DNA from: Gymnopilus junonius | Lineage: Eukaryota; Basidiomycota; Agaricomycetes; Agaricales; Galerinaceae | Direction of reading: 5' to 3' | NCBI GenBank assembly: GCA_015501075.1 | Contig: JADNYJ010000055.1 | Span: 62,001 to 126,000 of the forward strand | Length of the DNA stretch: 64,000 nt | In this document: one piece after another, positions 10,342 to 21,824 of the stretch | Numbering within the stretch: position 1 is the stretch's first letter | Layout: each line of letters opens with the position of its first letter | Program-made: the position numbers and the translations under genes | The notes under the pieces: model-generated | Seen by the model: only the letters and a program-made list of their open reading frames with translations | What the model was told of the DNA's origin: nothing | Databases searched by the model: none

Positions 10342-12671
10342 ATGATTCCCTGGTTGCTGCTCCTCTGCGCTTCTGTTCCCCTGGTGGCCTCTGCTGCCCC
10401 GCCAAAGACTCTCGGTGTTCCCCCCCATTTGGTATCTAAATACGTCCCCTCGAAGGCTGGCACTTGGACATGTCTGGACGGCTCGAAAGATATTCCCTGG
10501 GACTTTGTCAATGACGACTCCTGCGACTGTCCTGACGGCAGTGATGAGCCAGGTTGGGTTTGTTAGCGTCTCGGGGAACATGTATTGAAGCTGTTGTGTT
10601 ATCCAGGCACAGGGGCTTGTCTTGACACCAATTCTATTGCGAAAACAAAGGTCACCTAGGGCCTTCATTCCAAGTTCTAGAGTCCATGACGGTCTTTGTG
10701 GTACATGTTCCATCCTCTTTTCTAAGGACCCTTCTAACTCAAAGCAGAGCCTCAATGCTGCGATGGTTCGACGAACTCCCGGGCGTCTGTCCAAATACTT
10801 GCAAGGAAATTGGGGAGGAGTACCAAAAGAAACGAAAAGCAGAGTTGAAGCTACGGAAGACAGTAAGGTCTTTCACTCTTCAGATGTCTTTTGTCTAACT
10901 TTCTTTCATCAGGGCTCAAAAATCCGATCAACGTACATCGCTTTCGCACACCAGGAGAAGAAACGTTTGCAGACCGAGGTGGACAAGTTGGCGGACGAAA
11001 TCAAGGTCAAGGAGAAGGAGGTTCAACGGCTCCAGGGTATGAGAAGCTTTCAGTTATTGGACCGCACGGGCTCACACTTCCTCGCAGATATCGCTGACCG
11101 CACAGAATCCCTCTCCCAAGCTGCCCTCGAACACAAGCAACAATCACGTACGTCAAATCCTTCTCAAACTATTTCGTTTCTGCTAAGCCCGTCAATGTAA
11201 TCTAGCGCTGTACCAGAACCTCATCGAACACCACAATGCCCTCAAATCCCTCCAGCGTGAATACAAGAACCACCTCGAGCGCGAGAAAGCCCTCGGCCTC
11301 ATTCTAGACACCCTCCGCACCGGATACAACCCCAACTACCAAGACATGGCAGTATTAGAAGCCGTCCGTGGTTGGGAAGAACTCGCTGGTTTACCGCACA
11401 TCAATGACGTTGGGGAAGGAGAAGGAAACTTCAGAGGGAGCTGAGGCACCCAAAGTGGAGGGTGAGGGTGAGGGGACGCAGCAGCAAGGAGGAGAGAAGT
11501 TGGAAGAGGGCGAATGGAGCGCTGAGGAGCTGAGTCGAATAAGTGGATGATTTATTGGGTGTTGACCATACTTCGCTGCTGTTAGCACACGACGAACATA
11601 TTCAGGCACCTCAGGAAGGATCGATATGTAAGTGACCTCTCTGATGTCTGTGTTCTTTCTCGTGAAATTTGACTAATGGTCCCCTCTTTACAGTATTCGA
11701 CGTCGAAGCTTACCTCCCCGACTCGGTCGTACCGGCCTACGAAGACTTCAAGAGCTCCCTCGTCAACCTCCTCCAAAAAGTTGGCCTTTATCGTGGTTCA
11801 GACAGCTCCGGAGGTGCGTATTTCCTCTTATTTTTGTTCTCGTTCTTGCTCCTGGTTCGACTAATCCCGCCTGCACTGTTCTACAGCTGACTCCTCTCGC
11901 GCATGGCAAGTCTACTACGACGCCAAGAACGAGCTGGACCGCCTCACCAAAGATAAAGAGACGAAGGAGAATGATATCAAGGAGATCTTCAACGTACACG
12001 GGTTCGGTGAGCGTGGAGAGTGGAAGAAGCTAGACGGGCATTGTTTAGAGCTGGATACTGGAGAGTAAGTCATCCTTCTACCCTACCTCCTCTCTTTCAA
12101 AGGACTAATGCTAATTGGGCTGCTTCACTTGACTTGATAGTTATACATACGAAGTGTGCCTGTTTGACGAGATTAAGCAGAAGCCGAATAATGGTGGAAC
12201 GACGTTCAGTCTTGGGTGAGTTCTATTGCTTTGAAAATGGTGTATACTCTTAAGTATGTTCCACAACTAATCGCGTCGTGTGCATAGTAAATTCAAACGG
12301 TGGAATAAAGATGCGGAGCCTGGCTCGCCCGAGTTCTATTCAAAGCAGGTTTACAAGAAGGGTACGAGGTGTTGGAATGGTCCTGAGCGGAATACCAAGG
12401 TGGGTTGTTCTTTGCCTGTTTTTCGAATTCTGCTGTGTCATTCTCGAGGAACCTTTATTTTTATTTTATTCTTAATTCCTTTTGAGCGCGGCGACTGACG
12501 AGTGATTGTTTCTACATCTAGCTCCTCCTCTCATGCGGCACGGAGAACAAGGTTCTGACTGTACAAGAACTGGAGAAGTGCGAGTATGAGATCACGGCTA
12601 CTACGCCTGCTTTATGTCTTCCTGTCGAGGAAGATGAGAAGAAGAGCGGGAAGGGCAGGGAGGAGTTATAA
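10342..12671 (+). CDS. GTB1: Glucosidase II beta subunit (ER N-glycan processing)
   Basis: This is the non-catalytic partner of ER alpha-glucosidase II, which trims glucose from N-glycans. It opens with a signal peptide (MIPWLLLLCASVPLVASA). Two cysteine-rich LDL-receptor-like repeats with the DDSCDCPDGSDEPG motif follow, then a charged coiled-coil region (EEYQKKRKAELKLRK and the segment after 10930) and an acidic linker. The C-terminal MRH (mannose-6-phosphate-receptor-like) domain spans about 11890-12620, with FGERGEWKKL, a tyrosine-rich YTYEVCLFDEIKQKPN stretch, RCWNGPERNTK and SCGTENKVL. The stop is TAA 12669-12671. Several short introns were read. In the first cysteine-rich repeat the frame is lost and regained by three one-base steps (near 10634, 10661 and 10770). 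Adding one T, one G and one G restores NSYCENKGHLGAF and CCDGSDELPG exactly, so these look like assembly deletions. Confidence 0.92.
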
Positions 12672-13024
12672 CGAACGTTGTAAAGCAGGCTTAGTAGAGA
12701 ACGACGAACAACGAACGATGATTGATACCCTGCTTGCGTCACGATCTTGGGCATACAAAAAATGAAAGGAAGGCAATTGAGGAGCAACGGAAGGGATTAG
12801 AAGAGCTTTCTTGACCTGATTATGGCCATCAATGGGGATGTCCTGGGCATGTGTACATTGTGTGTAGATTTTTAATAACATATCTATTATTCTTTTCGGT
12901 TTGGTCTTTCGCAAATTGAAAGAAAAAGGATTGTATGTATATCAGATCTGAACATATAGCCTGCGAATGGTGGTACCAGGCCCTCTTGGCGATTTTCAGG
13001 TTATTGCCTCTCGTTTAAATTTTC
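12672..13024. other. Convergent intergenic region
   Basis: These 353 bp separate the stop codons of the glucosidase II beta gene (plus) and the VWA gene (minus). The stretch presumably holds both 3' untranslated regions and polyadenylation sites. It is A/T-rich, with TTTTTAATAACATATC near 12870. No gene was seen. Confidence 0.6.
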
Positions 13025-16000
13025 TTACAGGGCGAACAAGCTCCACATTTGCCTCGTATTATCCTTGTCAAAGTTTCCCAGATCCTAATGAAGAAAAAAG
13101 TGGTCACTCTTGGGAAACTTGACAACGCTGGCTGCACACACTCACCAAACGGAATGCACCATTGTGAGTGATATCTACTTCAGGATCAAAGAAAGCCTGT
13201 CGGTGATCGCGATCTGCGCAAATGCTACGTGTAATAATTAGCACTCAATGGCATTGATGCATAGGTTGTATCTGAACTTTGACCTACAAGAAGAAACCCG
13301 GATTTGACGTGGACGAAATCACATAAAGGCTGACTTCAGTTGCTGAGCTCATGAAATTCGGACCAACGTATGTACCAGTCCTCGTTGAATGCAAAGCAAC
13401 ACCGCCGTCATCTCGTCGCTTGAGAGTGAACTGCATGTTGCACAAATCAATTCGAATTCTGCACAGTACAGACTGAGAAAATGGGACCCACGTCAAGGTA
13501 TTTCCCCGCGTTAGTTGTAGCAGTACCAGCAGCATTAACCGTGGAGTCGAAAAGATAAAGATCACGGCCAGGAGAAACACCAGTATTCAGGACCAGGGCC
13601 CTGTTGGTCTGGCGGTTGAGGACGCGGTATTGCGCTCCCTCAACGAATGGCGGGATGATGGGCTGAGTTGTGTATTTGAACCTAACATAATCGTCTGCGG
13701 TTGGACCCAGCCACTGTCCGTCGTCTGCTACGATGGAATCATTATCATTAAGAGGAGTTGCAGAGCTTTGGTTGGCGAAGAGTTGGGAAGGACTTGAGAT
13801 GCCTTCTTTGGCCGTGACTGTGCGTATCAATGTGGCTACAGTAGGTGGTGGAGGCAAAAAATCAAGGTCAATCTCAGATATCCATGGGTCCTCTTGATCA
13901 ATGGGAAACTTTGATGCTGTGGCTCCACTTTCGGTGTAAAGACCATAGTATACTGACAATGGATTCATGTGATCAACAAGCAGATGGAGTGATTAAAAAG
14001 GTAAAGTGCTTACAAAGTAGAGGTGTCAGAGGAGATTGAGCGTCTGGAGGGACGCGCAATGGTTCTGTTCCTGGTTTCAGCCCGTCCATTGGGATAGCCT
14101 CGGTGAAAAGCAACAGTGGCTCCTCAGGGATAATACCAGGCGTTCTGTTAGAGTTGAAGGTAATCGAGACATCATCCGCTGTTGCGGTTTTACTATAAGG
14201 ACTAAGGAACAATACAGTCTTATCGGGATCGACGTTTTCCATTGCACATAGGAGAAGCCTGAGAGAGCCTGCATTGGGAGGTGGTGCAACCCACTTAGAT
14301 CTGACTCGTCCTATGTAATGGTTGTCCAAGTAAGCAGGACGCTTCGTAGTGAGGGCGATGTCCTTATTATACAGGCGATAATACACTGTAAATTAGGGTA
14401 AGACTAAAGCTTCTAAAGGAGGCTGGCATAATTTATACTGACGGAGTTGTGACCCTGATGTGCTGGCAACTTTAGCCCGCACTGAGGGATGCATTGTTCC
14501 AAGGACGGCCTTCTGCAGAGTTTCCGGAGAGAACTTCGTACCAAGGGATACAGAATCGACAATATTCTAGGCAGATCATCCAGGACAATTCACGGAGGGA
14601 GATTATCAAGCAACGTACGAAAGAAGGATCTTCCGACAATTTCTTCAACGCTTTCTCTGCACCGTCATCATTTCCGACTTGGACAAACTGAATTGAGACG
14701 GCATTGGGGTGATGTAACCCATCATTCAGCTTGCGAGATGCAAAGCGAATTACTTTCGCAACATTGTCAGAAGAAGGACTATTCGTGAGGACGACGATGT
14801 GAATTGGTTTGATTTGGCTGTATTCAGATGCACTATTTTTGGCTTGCTCCAGCTGGTCTGTAACCTTGTTGAGCACAAATTCAAGTCGGGCGCCAATAGG
14901 CGAAGCTCCTGCAAAAGGAGTCAGATCAGAGCCATCGAGAATGTAGGTAGGGTATACCTTGAGGTTCAACTTGACTAAAAATCTGCTCGACGTCTCCAGG
15001 GGACTAGATTGCGATTATCAGAATCTCAATCCCAAACTCGGAAGTATCGTCTTACCGTGACAACGTCCTGGTACAGTAAGGAATTCAGAAAATAGACGCT
15101 GATCCCATTCGCATCATATTGCATAACTTCAGTGGCAACTCGAAAGACGGCATCTTTAGCTTTTACCCAAGCGCCACTGTTAATCATCTGAACATCGGAA
15201 GTCAGATGAAAGCAAAAGGAGAGAATTGAATGCACGAACTGCACTTGAGTCATCCACAATGAAGATAGCCCGATATTTTCTGCGAGAAAATCGACTTCAG
15301 TCACTAGGGGATTCGGAGAAGAAAAATTCGCTCAACTCCAGCCAGTCATCCATGAAGCTAGGACGAGGACGATCCAGTTCTTCGTTGTAACCCTCATTAA
15401 CGGTACCGGGATCGGGTTTTCCAGGATCTCCAAATCAACAGCAACTTTGGTACTGGAGTGAATTGTGATGATCGCATTTAAACTCTGCCCCGAACCCGTC
15501 GTTCCTAACGATTCATCGAAGATCTTAAGGGATGGTAATCAATAAATCATCAAGATTGTTGAATTATAATCTTACCGTAAACATTTGCGAGTCCGGGAAA
15601 CTTTTCATGTCTTTTGGTCGAGAATTCTGAGAACTGTCATGAACATGCAAGGCTGCCACATAAGAAATGAATTTACAGCGATGACCCTAAGACTCGTGCT
15701 CAAGTCTTTGAAACCTGGTAGCCTGGAGGGTCTTTTCTGGCCTGGTTTTGGGAGTGGAAAGCTTCGATAATAAGAACGAAAGCGTCCTCTGTGGCAGGAA
15801 TAGCCCAGTATCCGAATCACTTCCATCGATGTCATTGCCTTGCCAGCTGTATCCCATCTACTGACTAAATCTTGCTTTTCCAAGGCCCCGTTTATGGTGC
15901 GACAGATCCGTATGAGATTGATGCAGTTTCCATAAGAAACCTATAAAGAGATATTAGTTGGTAATAACAGAAGAATTGAAGAATCTTCATACAGAAGTAA

Positions 16001-16763
16001 TAGTTGTTAGCCAGCCAGGAGGTATCGTAATAGCCACAAGGTTCTTGACTTCAGAGCTCAGCTGCGTTGGTCGTTCAACGGCAGCAGGCACAAACAGCTT
16101 CGTTGCATCGGCTAAGCGAAGCTCGTGGTTAGATCTCAGAAAATCAAATCGCAAAAACTACTTGAACCTACAGTTTCAGCGGAATATTTTGGTTCTATCT
16201 TCTTGAACTTCCAAAGACTGGAGGCACTGTCATGGTCAGGAGACAACTGTGGCTAATACCACATCAATAAGCCTGATATTGCGCCGAAGGAAGGTCTTCT
16301 CACAGTCGCCCGGCTTCGCCATTTGGCAAACACCAAAAAAGTTGTGGTTGAGAAGGAGAATAAATGCTTGAGGGACAGTAACAGTAACTCTGGCAGGACA
16401 CTAGAAAAAGGAAGTACATGTAAGATTGAGTTGTTCCCAGATGGCGCTTGATCACCCATTGGTGTGGCTTCGGCGGGCTCTTGACTGGGATAATGTCTTC
16501 GCCTTCCTCAGCTTCAGGCGGCAGATCAGCAAACACATCTGAAGAGCTTTGAATCGTCCATTTCTTATTTGACAAAAACGAAATGGTCCACTAGCAGACC
16601 GTGAATCCTCGTCAAAGGAATATCGGGGTAAACTTACAGTATAATCGTCACTGGTCGCAGATAAACGATCATCTTCCTCGTCGAAGTTAAGGGAGCGGTT
16701 GCATTCGGCGTTGATGATAGCATATGTTCCAGAAGGGAGAAACTTGTCGTCTGCAAGAGACAT
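13025..16763 (-). CDS. Beta-trefoil / von Willebrand A domain protein, many exons
   Basis: The ATG at 16763 opens a beta-trefoil-like (ricin-type lectin fold) segment: LPSGTYAIINAECNRSLNF, then WTI and later HQWVIKRH. The middle has a VWA-type fold: AIFIVDDS (a MIDAS-like DDS near 15250), GAWVKAKDAVFRVATEV, YDANGISVYFLNS, then PIGARLEFVLNKV and PIHIVVLTNS. The C-terminal part returns to trefoil-like sequence (GAQYRVLNRQTNRALVLN; FTLKRRDDGGVALHSTRTG). The gene ends through two further small exons, DHRQAFFDPEVDITHNGAFRL and DLGNFDKDNTRQMWSLFAL, at TAA 13025-13027. At least a dozen short introns are needed. Two junctions do not join in frame: near 15250 at the MIDAS, and near 15800, where GYWAIPATEDAFVL starts in a new frame. 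It is likely a cytosolic or secreted adhesion- or lectin-type protein. The function is unknown and exon borders are approximate. Confidence 0.65.
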
Positions 16764-17659
16764 TTTAGCGTCTGAGGTGGAGTTCTGCAACTAGGCTAGA
16801 GAGCGATCGCCAAAGTATGGCTGGTTGTTGCTTTTAGGAACATTCAAAATGCGGAGTGGGAATTGACCAAAAGTTCTCGAGATAGGGACAGCCAAATGAC
16901 AGCGTCAATGTTCGAAAAGAAGTCAGCAGGTGCGTGTCATTGACATCTATGATATGAAGATTAGGACCGATTGCCCATCTTCGGCGTTACGAAGCTGCAA
17001 CGTCAACTACCAGCCTTTGACATACTTTTCCGTCTCGTCACACCGGCATAATACACCTCCGACATTCAGATGTGCAGATATAGATATAGAGAAAGTTATA
17101 CCTTATCGTGCAAGCGGACAATGAGGTCGAGGTGCCAAGTGCAATGACAAATTATTGGCACTACAACTAAGAGAATCGAATAAAAATACCATTTTCTGTC
17201 TGGTCTGCACGAAGTAGTTTAGGACTTACCATTAGATGTATACATACTCTTCAAATGACAAGTGACCCTCGAATAAGCCGGAACAAGTTACATCATCCTG
17301 ATAGGATACAGGAGCAACTCATTCAGCCTGTCCATTGCCTTCAGAGTCAGTCTTCATACGGATCCACTTTCGTTCCTCGTATAGCGCGACCTCTCGCTCC
17401 GATGCGTCAGACTTCTATCATCTAATGTTCAATGTCGGTGGTGCAATGTACCAATCGGTTATAGTGCTTAATAAATGAGGAATCAAAGGAAGGATGGAAT
17501 TTTCAAAGTTGTCTGCGTACATTCCCCAAGGTGTGCATACTGATAACTTATAAGGAGATATTTTCTCACGCTTCAATGTAAAGTGGACCTCAAGCGCACT
17601 GCAAGCGCAGCTAAGTAGGCTGCAAATATCGAAGCACGCATCACCAGGTATCACCACTT
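16764..17659. other. Intergenic region, no recognised gene
   Basis: This lies upstream of the VWA gene and left of the duplicated block. One minus-strand frame (17418-17675) is open for 85 codons but resembles nothing known. The stretch 16764-16900 should contain the VWA-gene promoter. No repeat or RNA gene was seen. Confidence 0.5.
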
Positions 17660-17935
17660 GATCATCACTGTACATCTTGAGACTCGCACCGCGACTTGCC
17701 AGTCATCCTCCTACCTCTTTTCTTAATTCGTGAGCCAAGCAGATCTGTCCGGTTTGGAGCGGCGGTTGGGGAATATTTGTTGGTCTTAATCCCGTTAAAG
17801 AATGGGGGGCACATAGGAAAGAAAGGCTGAGCTTGATCAAAAGGTACGACGAGTTGTATGAGTCGATAAAGCGAGAGACTTCATAGAGGAAGTTTGAATC
17901 GGCAATCCAACGGATGTAGGATTTATACCATTATC
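17660..17935 (+). pseudogene. Remnant of the last exon of ERG27
   Basis: The stretch around 17715-17935 matches the ERG27 C-terminal exon at 35158-35360 (the GLSPVKEWEAHRE to YESIKRE region), but substitutions and small indels break the frame (for example it reads LIPLKNGGHIGKKG in one frame) and no upstream ERG27 exons are present. It is a leftover carried with the segmental duplication and cannot encode a reductase. Confidence 0.8.
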
Positions 17936-18033
17936 TCAAAGGGATATATAATGGATCCATTTGGCTGCTTGGAGTGTTGTCGCTGTTAGCATGGTAGTCG
18001 AGCGAGTATAAAAGGTGAATCTTATATTCCTGT

Positions 18034-19731
18034 CTAGCTATAGTCCTTCCCATCCCATTTGACCTGTAATCCGATAACCCTCAATTCAACCATGAGATCA
18101 ATGATCCCTTCGCATCTAGTAAATTCAACAACTTCAATGGGTGTCCCAAGGTCTGAGCGCAGATAGACCAGGTCCAAAAGCTGATCTATGGAAGACTGCC
18201 AAGACTCTTCTCCGAATTTCAAGTTGTAAAATGACAGTTTGGTGAGGGATGGGAGTATGCTAGTAACATTATTGGTCTCATCTGAAACTTTGTGGGATTG
18301 GAGTAGACGAGGTAAAATATAGCTTCGAGAGATACGCAAGTGTTGAACCTTGTCGAGGATGCGGAGTACTTCGGTGGTATGGGATTCCTCGTATGAATCT
18401 AAATCTAGACGAAGATCAATTATATCGGAAAAGACACTGCGCAATGTGGAAAGGAAAGACAGAACCATGGCTTTCGTCGGTGTATGCCAGCGAAACAAGA
18501 AAGTTGATGACTCTGTAGATTCGTGAATATTATAAAATGAAAATTCCAGTGGGCTGTACTCGATTGAGACACTCTGCTCTTTCCATTGAGGAATACTCCA
18601 TGCTGCCATTTTGTATTGGACATTATCCATCATTACGAGATGGGCTTGGTCATCCGACATCTCTGCATTGAAACAGACGACATGCATTCCACACGTTGTA
18701 GGAAATTCGAGTTTGGTGAAGATAACGCTGCAAGCAATGTGTATTCCTTTAAGTGTGAGCATCCGAAGCCGTGGCATAACAACGCTTTGCAAGTCGGCAA
18801 TTTTGTATTTTTTCATCGATATCCAAGGACACTTATCCTCCAGGAAAGAGCCTTCCAGACTCAGGCTGGTAAGCTCGGGCATGCCGCTGAGTATTTTGAG
18901 CCACTCCGGTACTGCATGACCCGGGTGAACATCTGCAACATGAAGAGTTGAGAGTTGGTGGAATGCCGGAGAAGTGAAGTGGCAGCGGGACTTGACTATA
19001 TTGAGGCTCCTGAGACAGGGAGCTGTTCCGTCAAAAAGGTTCACTTGCCCTTGGAGAAATTCGTAAGAGGAAAACAGGGTGAAAGACTCTAGATACGGCG
19101 AGGCCTTCGCTAGATTTCGAAGTGCATGTTTGTGTCTCGGCGAGTCAGCGTTTCTGTCGGTAATTACCAGTGTGATATGTCTAGCCCTGCTGCAAAGAGA
19201 TAGTGCAAGGTTAAATTTTTCATCGGTACAATCAGCTGTCTTCGAAAGAGCATATGAGGCATAGCGGTAGTGTATCTTGTTATCTCCTACGCTCAGGCAC
19301 AAGAATGGGGGAAAGGCCAGGGTAATTGGGCTTGTACCGGCGCGCTTAACAACCTCTTGTATCCAACACAAGGGATCTCCAAAGTCCAGGGAAGCCGCCC
19401 AGAGCATAGGATAGTCAAGGGCTACATCTCGCCATTTCTTAATGACCTGAGATGAGAACCTGGTAGTTATGGTCGGTAAGTAATCGTAAGGGTCCACCTG
19501 AGTGTTTAACATGAATATGTGGGAGAGCACGTCATCGCTAAGTTTTGAGATCGGTGCCCTGAAGTTATAGAGGCGGCGACTTTCGACAGGATCTGGTACA
19601 TGAACGTTTTGTCCAGATGTATGGGCCGGTTTCAGGAGGTTGTATTGGGAGGGATCTCCGATAGATTGTGGTCGATGAAGACTTCGCTCAGGCGTAAAAT
19701 CTTCTTTTGGCTTATCCTCCGGTGTTTGCAT
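18034..19731 (-). CDS. F-box protein, basidiomycete type (intact, copy A)
   Basis: A single uninterrupted exon of 565 codons. After a Pro/Ser-rich N-terminus, an F-box-like motif begins near residue 59 (APISKLSDDVLSHIFMLN), followed by WRDVALDYPMLWAASLDFGD. The rest is a leucine-rich, LRR-like region with regularly spaced segments such as LRSLNIVKSRC, LTSLSLEGSFL and LRMLTLKGIHI. F-box proteins recruit substrates to SCF ubiquitin ligases; the substrate here is unknown. Such genes are strongly expanded in agaricomycetes. A second copy at about 35430-37200 is broken. The duplicated H3-type gene lies upstream, with a transposon inserted between the two. Confidence 0.88.
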   Translation of the reverse strand: MQTPEDKPKEDFTPERSLHRPQSIGDPSQYNLLKPAHTSGQNVHVPDPVESRRLYNFRAPISKLSDDVLSHIFMLNTQVDPYDYLPTITTRFSSQVIKKWRDVALDYPMLWAASLDFGDPLCWIQEVVKRAGTSPITLAFPPFLCLSVGDNKIHYRYASYALSKTADCTDEKFNLALSLCSRARHITLVITDRNADSPRHKHALRNLAKASPYLESFTLFSSYEFLQGQVNLFDGTAPCLRSLNIVKSRCHFTSPAFHQLSTLHVADVHPGHAVPEWLKILSGMPELTSLSLEGSFLEDKCPWISMKKYKIADLQSVVMPRLRMLTLKGIHIACSVIFTKLEFPTTCGMHVVCFNAEMSDDQAHLVMMDNVQYKMAAWSIPQWKEQSVSIEYSPLEFSFYNIHESTESSTFLFRWHTPTKAMVLSFLSTLRSVFSDIIDLRLDLDSYEESHTTEVLRILDKVQHLRISRSYILPRLLQSHKVSDETNNVTSILPSLTKLSFYNLKFGEESWQSSIDQLLDLVYLRSDLGTPIEVVEFTRCEGIIDLMVELRVIGLQVKWDGKDYS

Positions 19732-19889
19732 AGATATGACCTAGAATGGGTTCGTACGGGTTTATGACTCTATAAGAGTACCAGAAGGAGTCATAACGAT
19801 GAAAGATGTGAGTCGAGTACCCGGGGTCAACATTTCGACAGCTGTAACGTGATCAAAAATGATGGAATACATGCATGTATGCCAATATG

Positions 19890-20723
19890 TAGGCTGGTGT
19901 CCAACCTGTCTATGAAGATGAAATCTGTCGATAGACAGGCTGGTGTATCTGAGTTTAAATCTCCGTAGCGCGCATTTCCCACGCGGTTTGGCTGAGGCAT
20001 TTTAAAATGGCTTAGGTGGAATCTGGCCAACCCTAAACTACACTCCCTCTACCGCGCTCCCTGCCTCCCATCCGCCTCATCCTCTCCATGATTCCCAAGA
20101 CTTCCGCTGAGATCCTTGCTGCTGCGAAGCCACCACCGGCCAAAAAGTCCAGAAAGAAGCGCGCACCACTATTCAGCACGCAAACGTCGACGTTCTCCGT
20201 GACGGAACCGACTTCGACTGCAACGGAACAATCAACATCGGCAGCGTCGCTTTTACAGCCGCCTATCCTCGCTGGATCGTCCCAACCTCACGAGGAGTTG
20301 CAATTCGAGCCTCCGGTAACCTCAGAGTCTTTCGTCGTATCCAGACCAGAATTGTTGAGCAGGAGCGAGTTCAGCTGGTATCCGAGCCTGGTATTCTTGT
20401 AGGAGAAGTTTAGTTGGCAAATCGCGTATATTTTTGAGAGCTTCATGTAGAGAATCTGTGTTAGGGTCCATGGCAATGTGTTTTCATGAGCCAGATGCCC
20501 TACGGCGCGCACCTGGCGCGGACAATACGAGGGAAGACGCGACGCGACGCGTCTTGCTGAGGAGCGAGTTTAGGGTTGGCCAAATTCCACCTAAGCCATA
20601 TTCAAACGCCTCAGCCAAACCGCGTGGGAAATGCGCGCTACGGGGATTTAAACTCAGATACACCGGTCTGTCTATCGACAGATTACAGCTTGCTGCTTCA
20701 TAGACAGATCGGCCTCCGGTCTA
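19890..20723. mobile_element. Mutator-like (MULE) non-autonomous element, 834-bp copy
   Basis: The element is flanked by an exact 9-bp target-site duplication, GCCAATATG, at 19881-19889 and 20724-20732. Its ends form inverted repeats starting TAGGCTGG and TAGACCGG and continuing for about 165 bp, with a shared CTGTCTATGAAG and a CTGTCGATAGACAG subterminal motif. A 9-bp TSD with long terminal inverted repeats is the signature of Mutator-like elements. No transposase was recognised, so it would move only in trans. It contains one short frame (20088-20402) that also occurs in the second copy at 62.1-63.2 kb. It lacks about 258 internal bases found there. Confidence 0.85.
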
Positions 20724-20732
20724 GCCAATATG

Positions 20733-21147
20733 CTGGTTCATAGGTCTTGTAGTACTCGGACAGGATTCACACCCATGAATTTCTGCGAGAGGCAGCAGGA
20801 GAGCCGCGAGAGGGAGACGGTGTAGATTACATTACACACCTGGGTCAGCAGAACTTTGTCATGCATTTGACTCCAATGGGTAAATGTTTCCTATTTGATC
20901 TGATAGCGACTTTGACTGGCCAATGCGGCAACGCCTCAACTCGAAATCTCAATGGCCTCTCAAGTAGCAACCGAAAACTTCATTTATTTACTAAGTACTT
21001 TCTAAGTCTGCTATAGAGGGGTTCAAATGTTCATTTCCCATCTAGTGACAGTTTTGCATTAAAGTAAATATCAATTCTCAAAGAACAAAATGTATACATA
21101 ATAACTGCACAATGATGATAATGTCCTACAGTGATCTTCTACTACAC
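20733..21147. other. Spacer between transposon and H3-type gene
   Basis: This is part of duplicated block A, downstream of the H3-type gene's stop codon. It probably includes that gene's 3' untranslated region and transcription end. No gene or repeat was seen. Confidence 0.5.
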
Positions 21148-21824
21148 TCATCCCAAATAATCCTTAAATGACAAAAGTCCCTTTTCACCCCTTAAGCGGC
21201 GAGCCAAAATAATGTCTTTTGGCATGATGGTGACACGCTTGGCATGAATAGCGGCCAAGTTGGTGTCTTCGAAAAGGCTGACCAAATATGCCTCTGATGC
21301 CTCCTGGAGAGCTAGAAGAGCAGCAGATTGAAAGCGTATGTCTGTCTGAATAAATGTGATTAGCCATGCATGTCAGTAAAGAGTAGAAAGGGGTGGCAAC
21401 TTACTTTATAGTCCTGGGCAATCTCCCGAACAAGACGTTGAAAGGGGAGTTTGCGGATGAGGAGCTCAGTAGATTTCTGGAAGCGCCTGATTTCGCGAAG
21501 GGCAACGGTTCCAGGGCGGAATCTGTGGGCTTTGTTTACGGCGCCGTGATGTGAAGCATCATAATTTCCCTGGGTTCCACGAAAGTAAGTAAGAAATCAT
21601 AACATTACCTCAATTATATTTCTAGTAGTACACATACTGCTGTTTTCCTGGCCTTTTGAGATAATATATCTGGCCCTTTCTTTGGGCTTTTTGTTGCGAA
21701 CTGGCGATAAACGCCTTCAGGTGTTTTTCCTGTATGAAGGGCTATCAGATTTTGTCATTGTGAAAGCGAGAAATTATCACTTACCACCGGTAGATTTTCT
21801 GGCTGTTTGCTTGGTGCGTGCCAT
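21148..21824 (-). CDS. Divergent histone H3 variant, 164 residues (intact, copy A)
   Basis: Four exons (21785-21824, 21638-21729, 21405-21569, 21148-21345) with GT-AG introns give 165 codons including the stop. The first 14 residues match the canonical H3 tail ([14 protein letters not shown]). The tail then departs completely, with about 18 extra residues ([18 protein letters not shown]), before KARKTA (K27-like) and [13 protein letters not shown]. The histone-fold core is well conserved: [61 protein letters not shown] and ARRLRGE. The protein ends with a roughly 10-residue extension ([10 protein letters not shown]) absent from normal H3. The usual GGVKKPH reads GAVNKAH, so the K36 position is Asn. 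There is no insertion in loop 1, which argues against a typical CENP-A. A nucleosome-variant role is inferred; expression is unknown. It is divergent from the EAF gene. Confidence 0.9.

Noticed and set aside
19890..20723. Assigning the transposon to hAT with an 8-bp TSD
   Set aside because: An 8-bp reading leaves asymmetric ends; a 9-bp reading gives symmetric TAG ends in both copies and fits Mutator-like elements better.
21148..21824. Calling the H3-type gene CENP-A (centromeric H3)
   Set aside because: No loop-1 insertion, and the core is too close to canonical H3; a tree would be needed.
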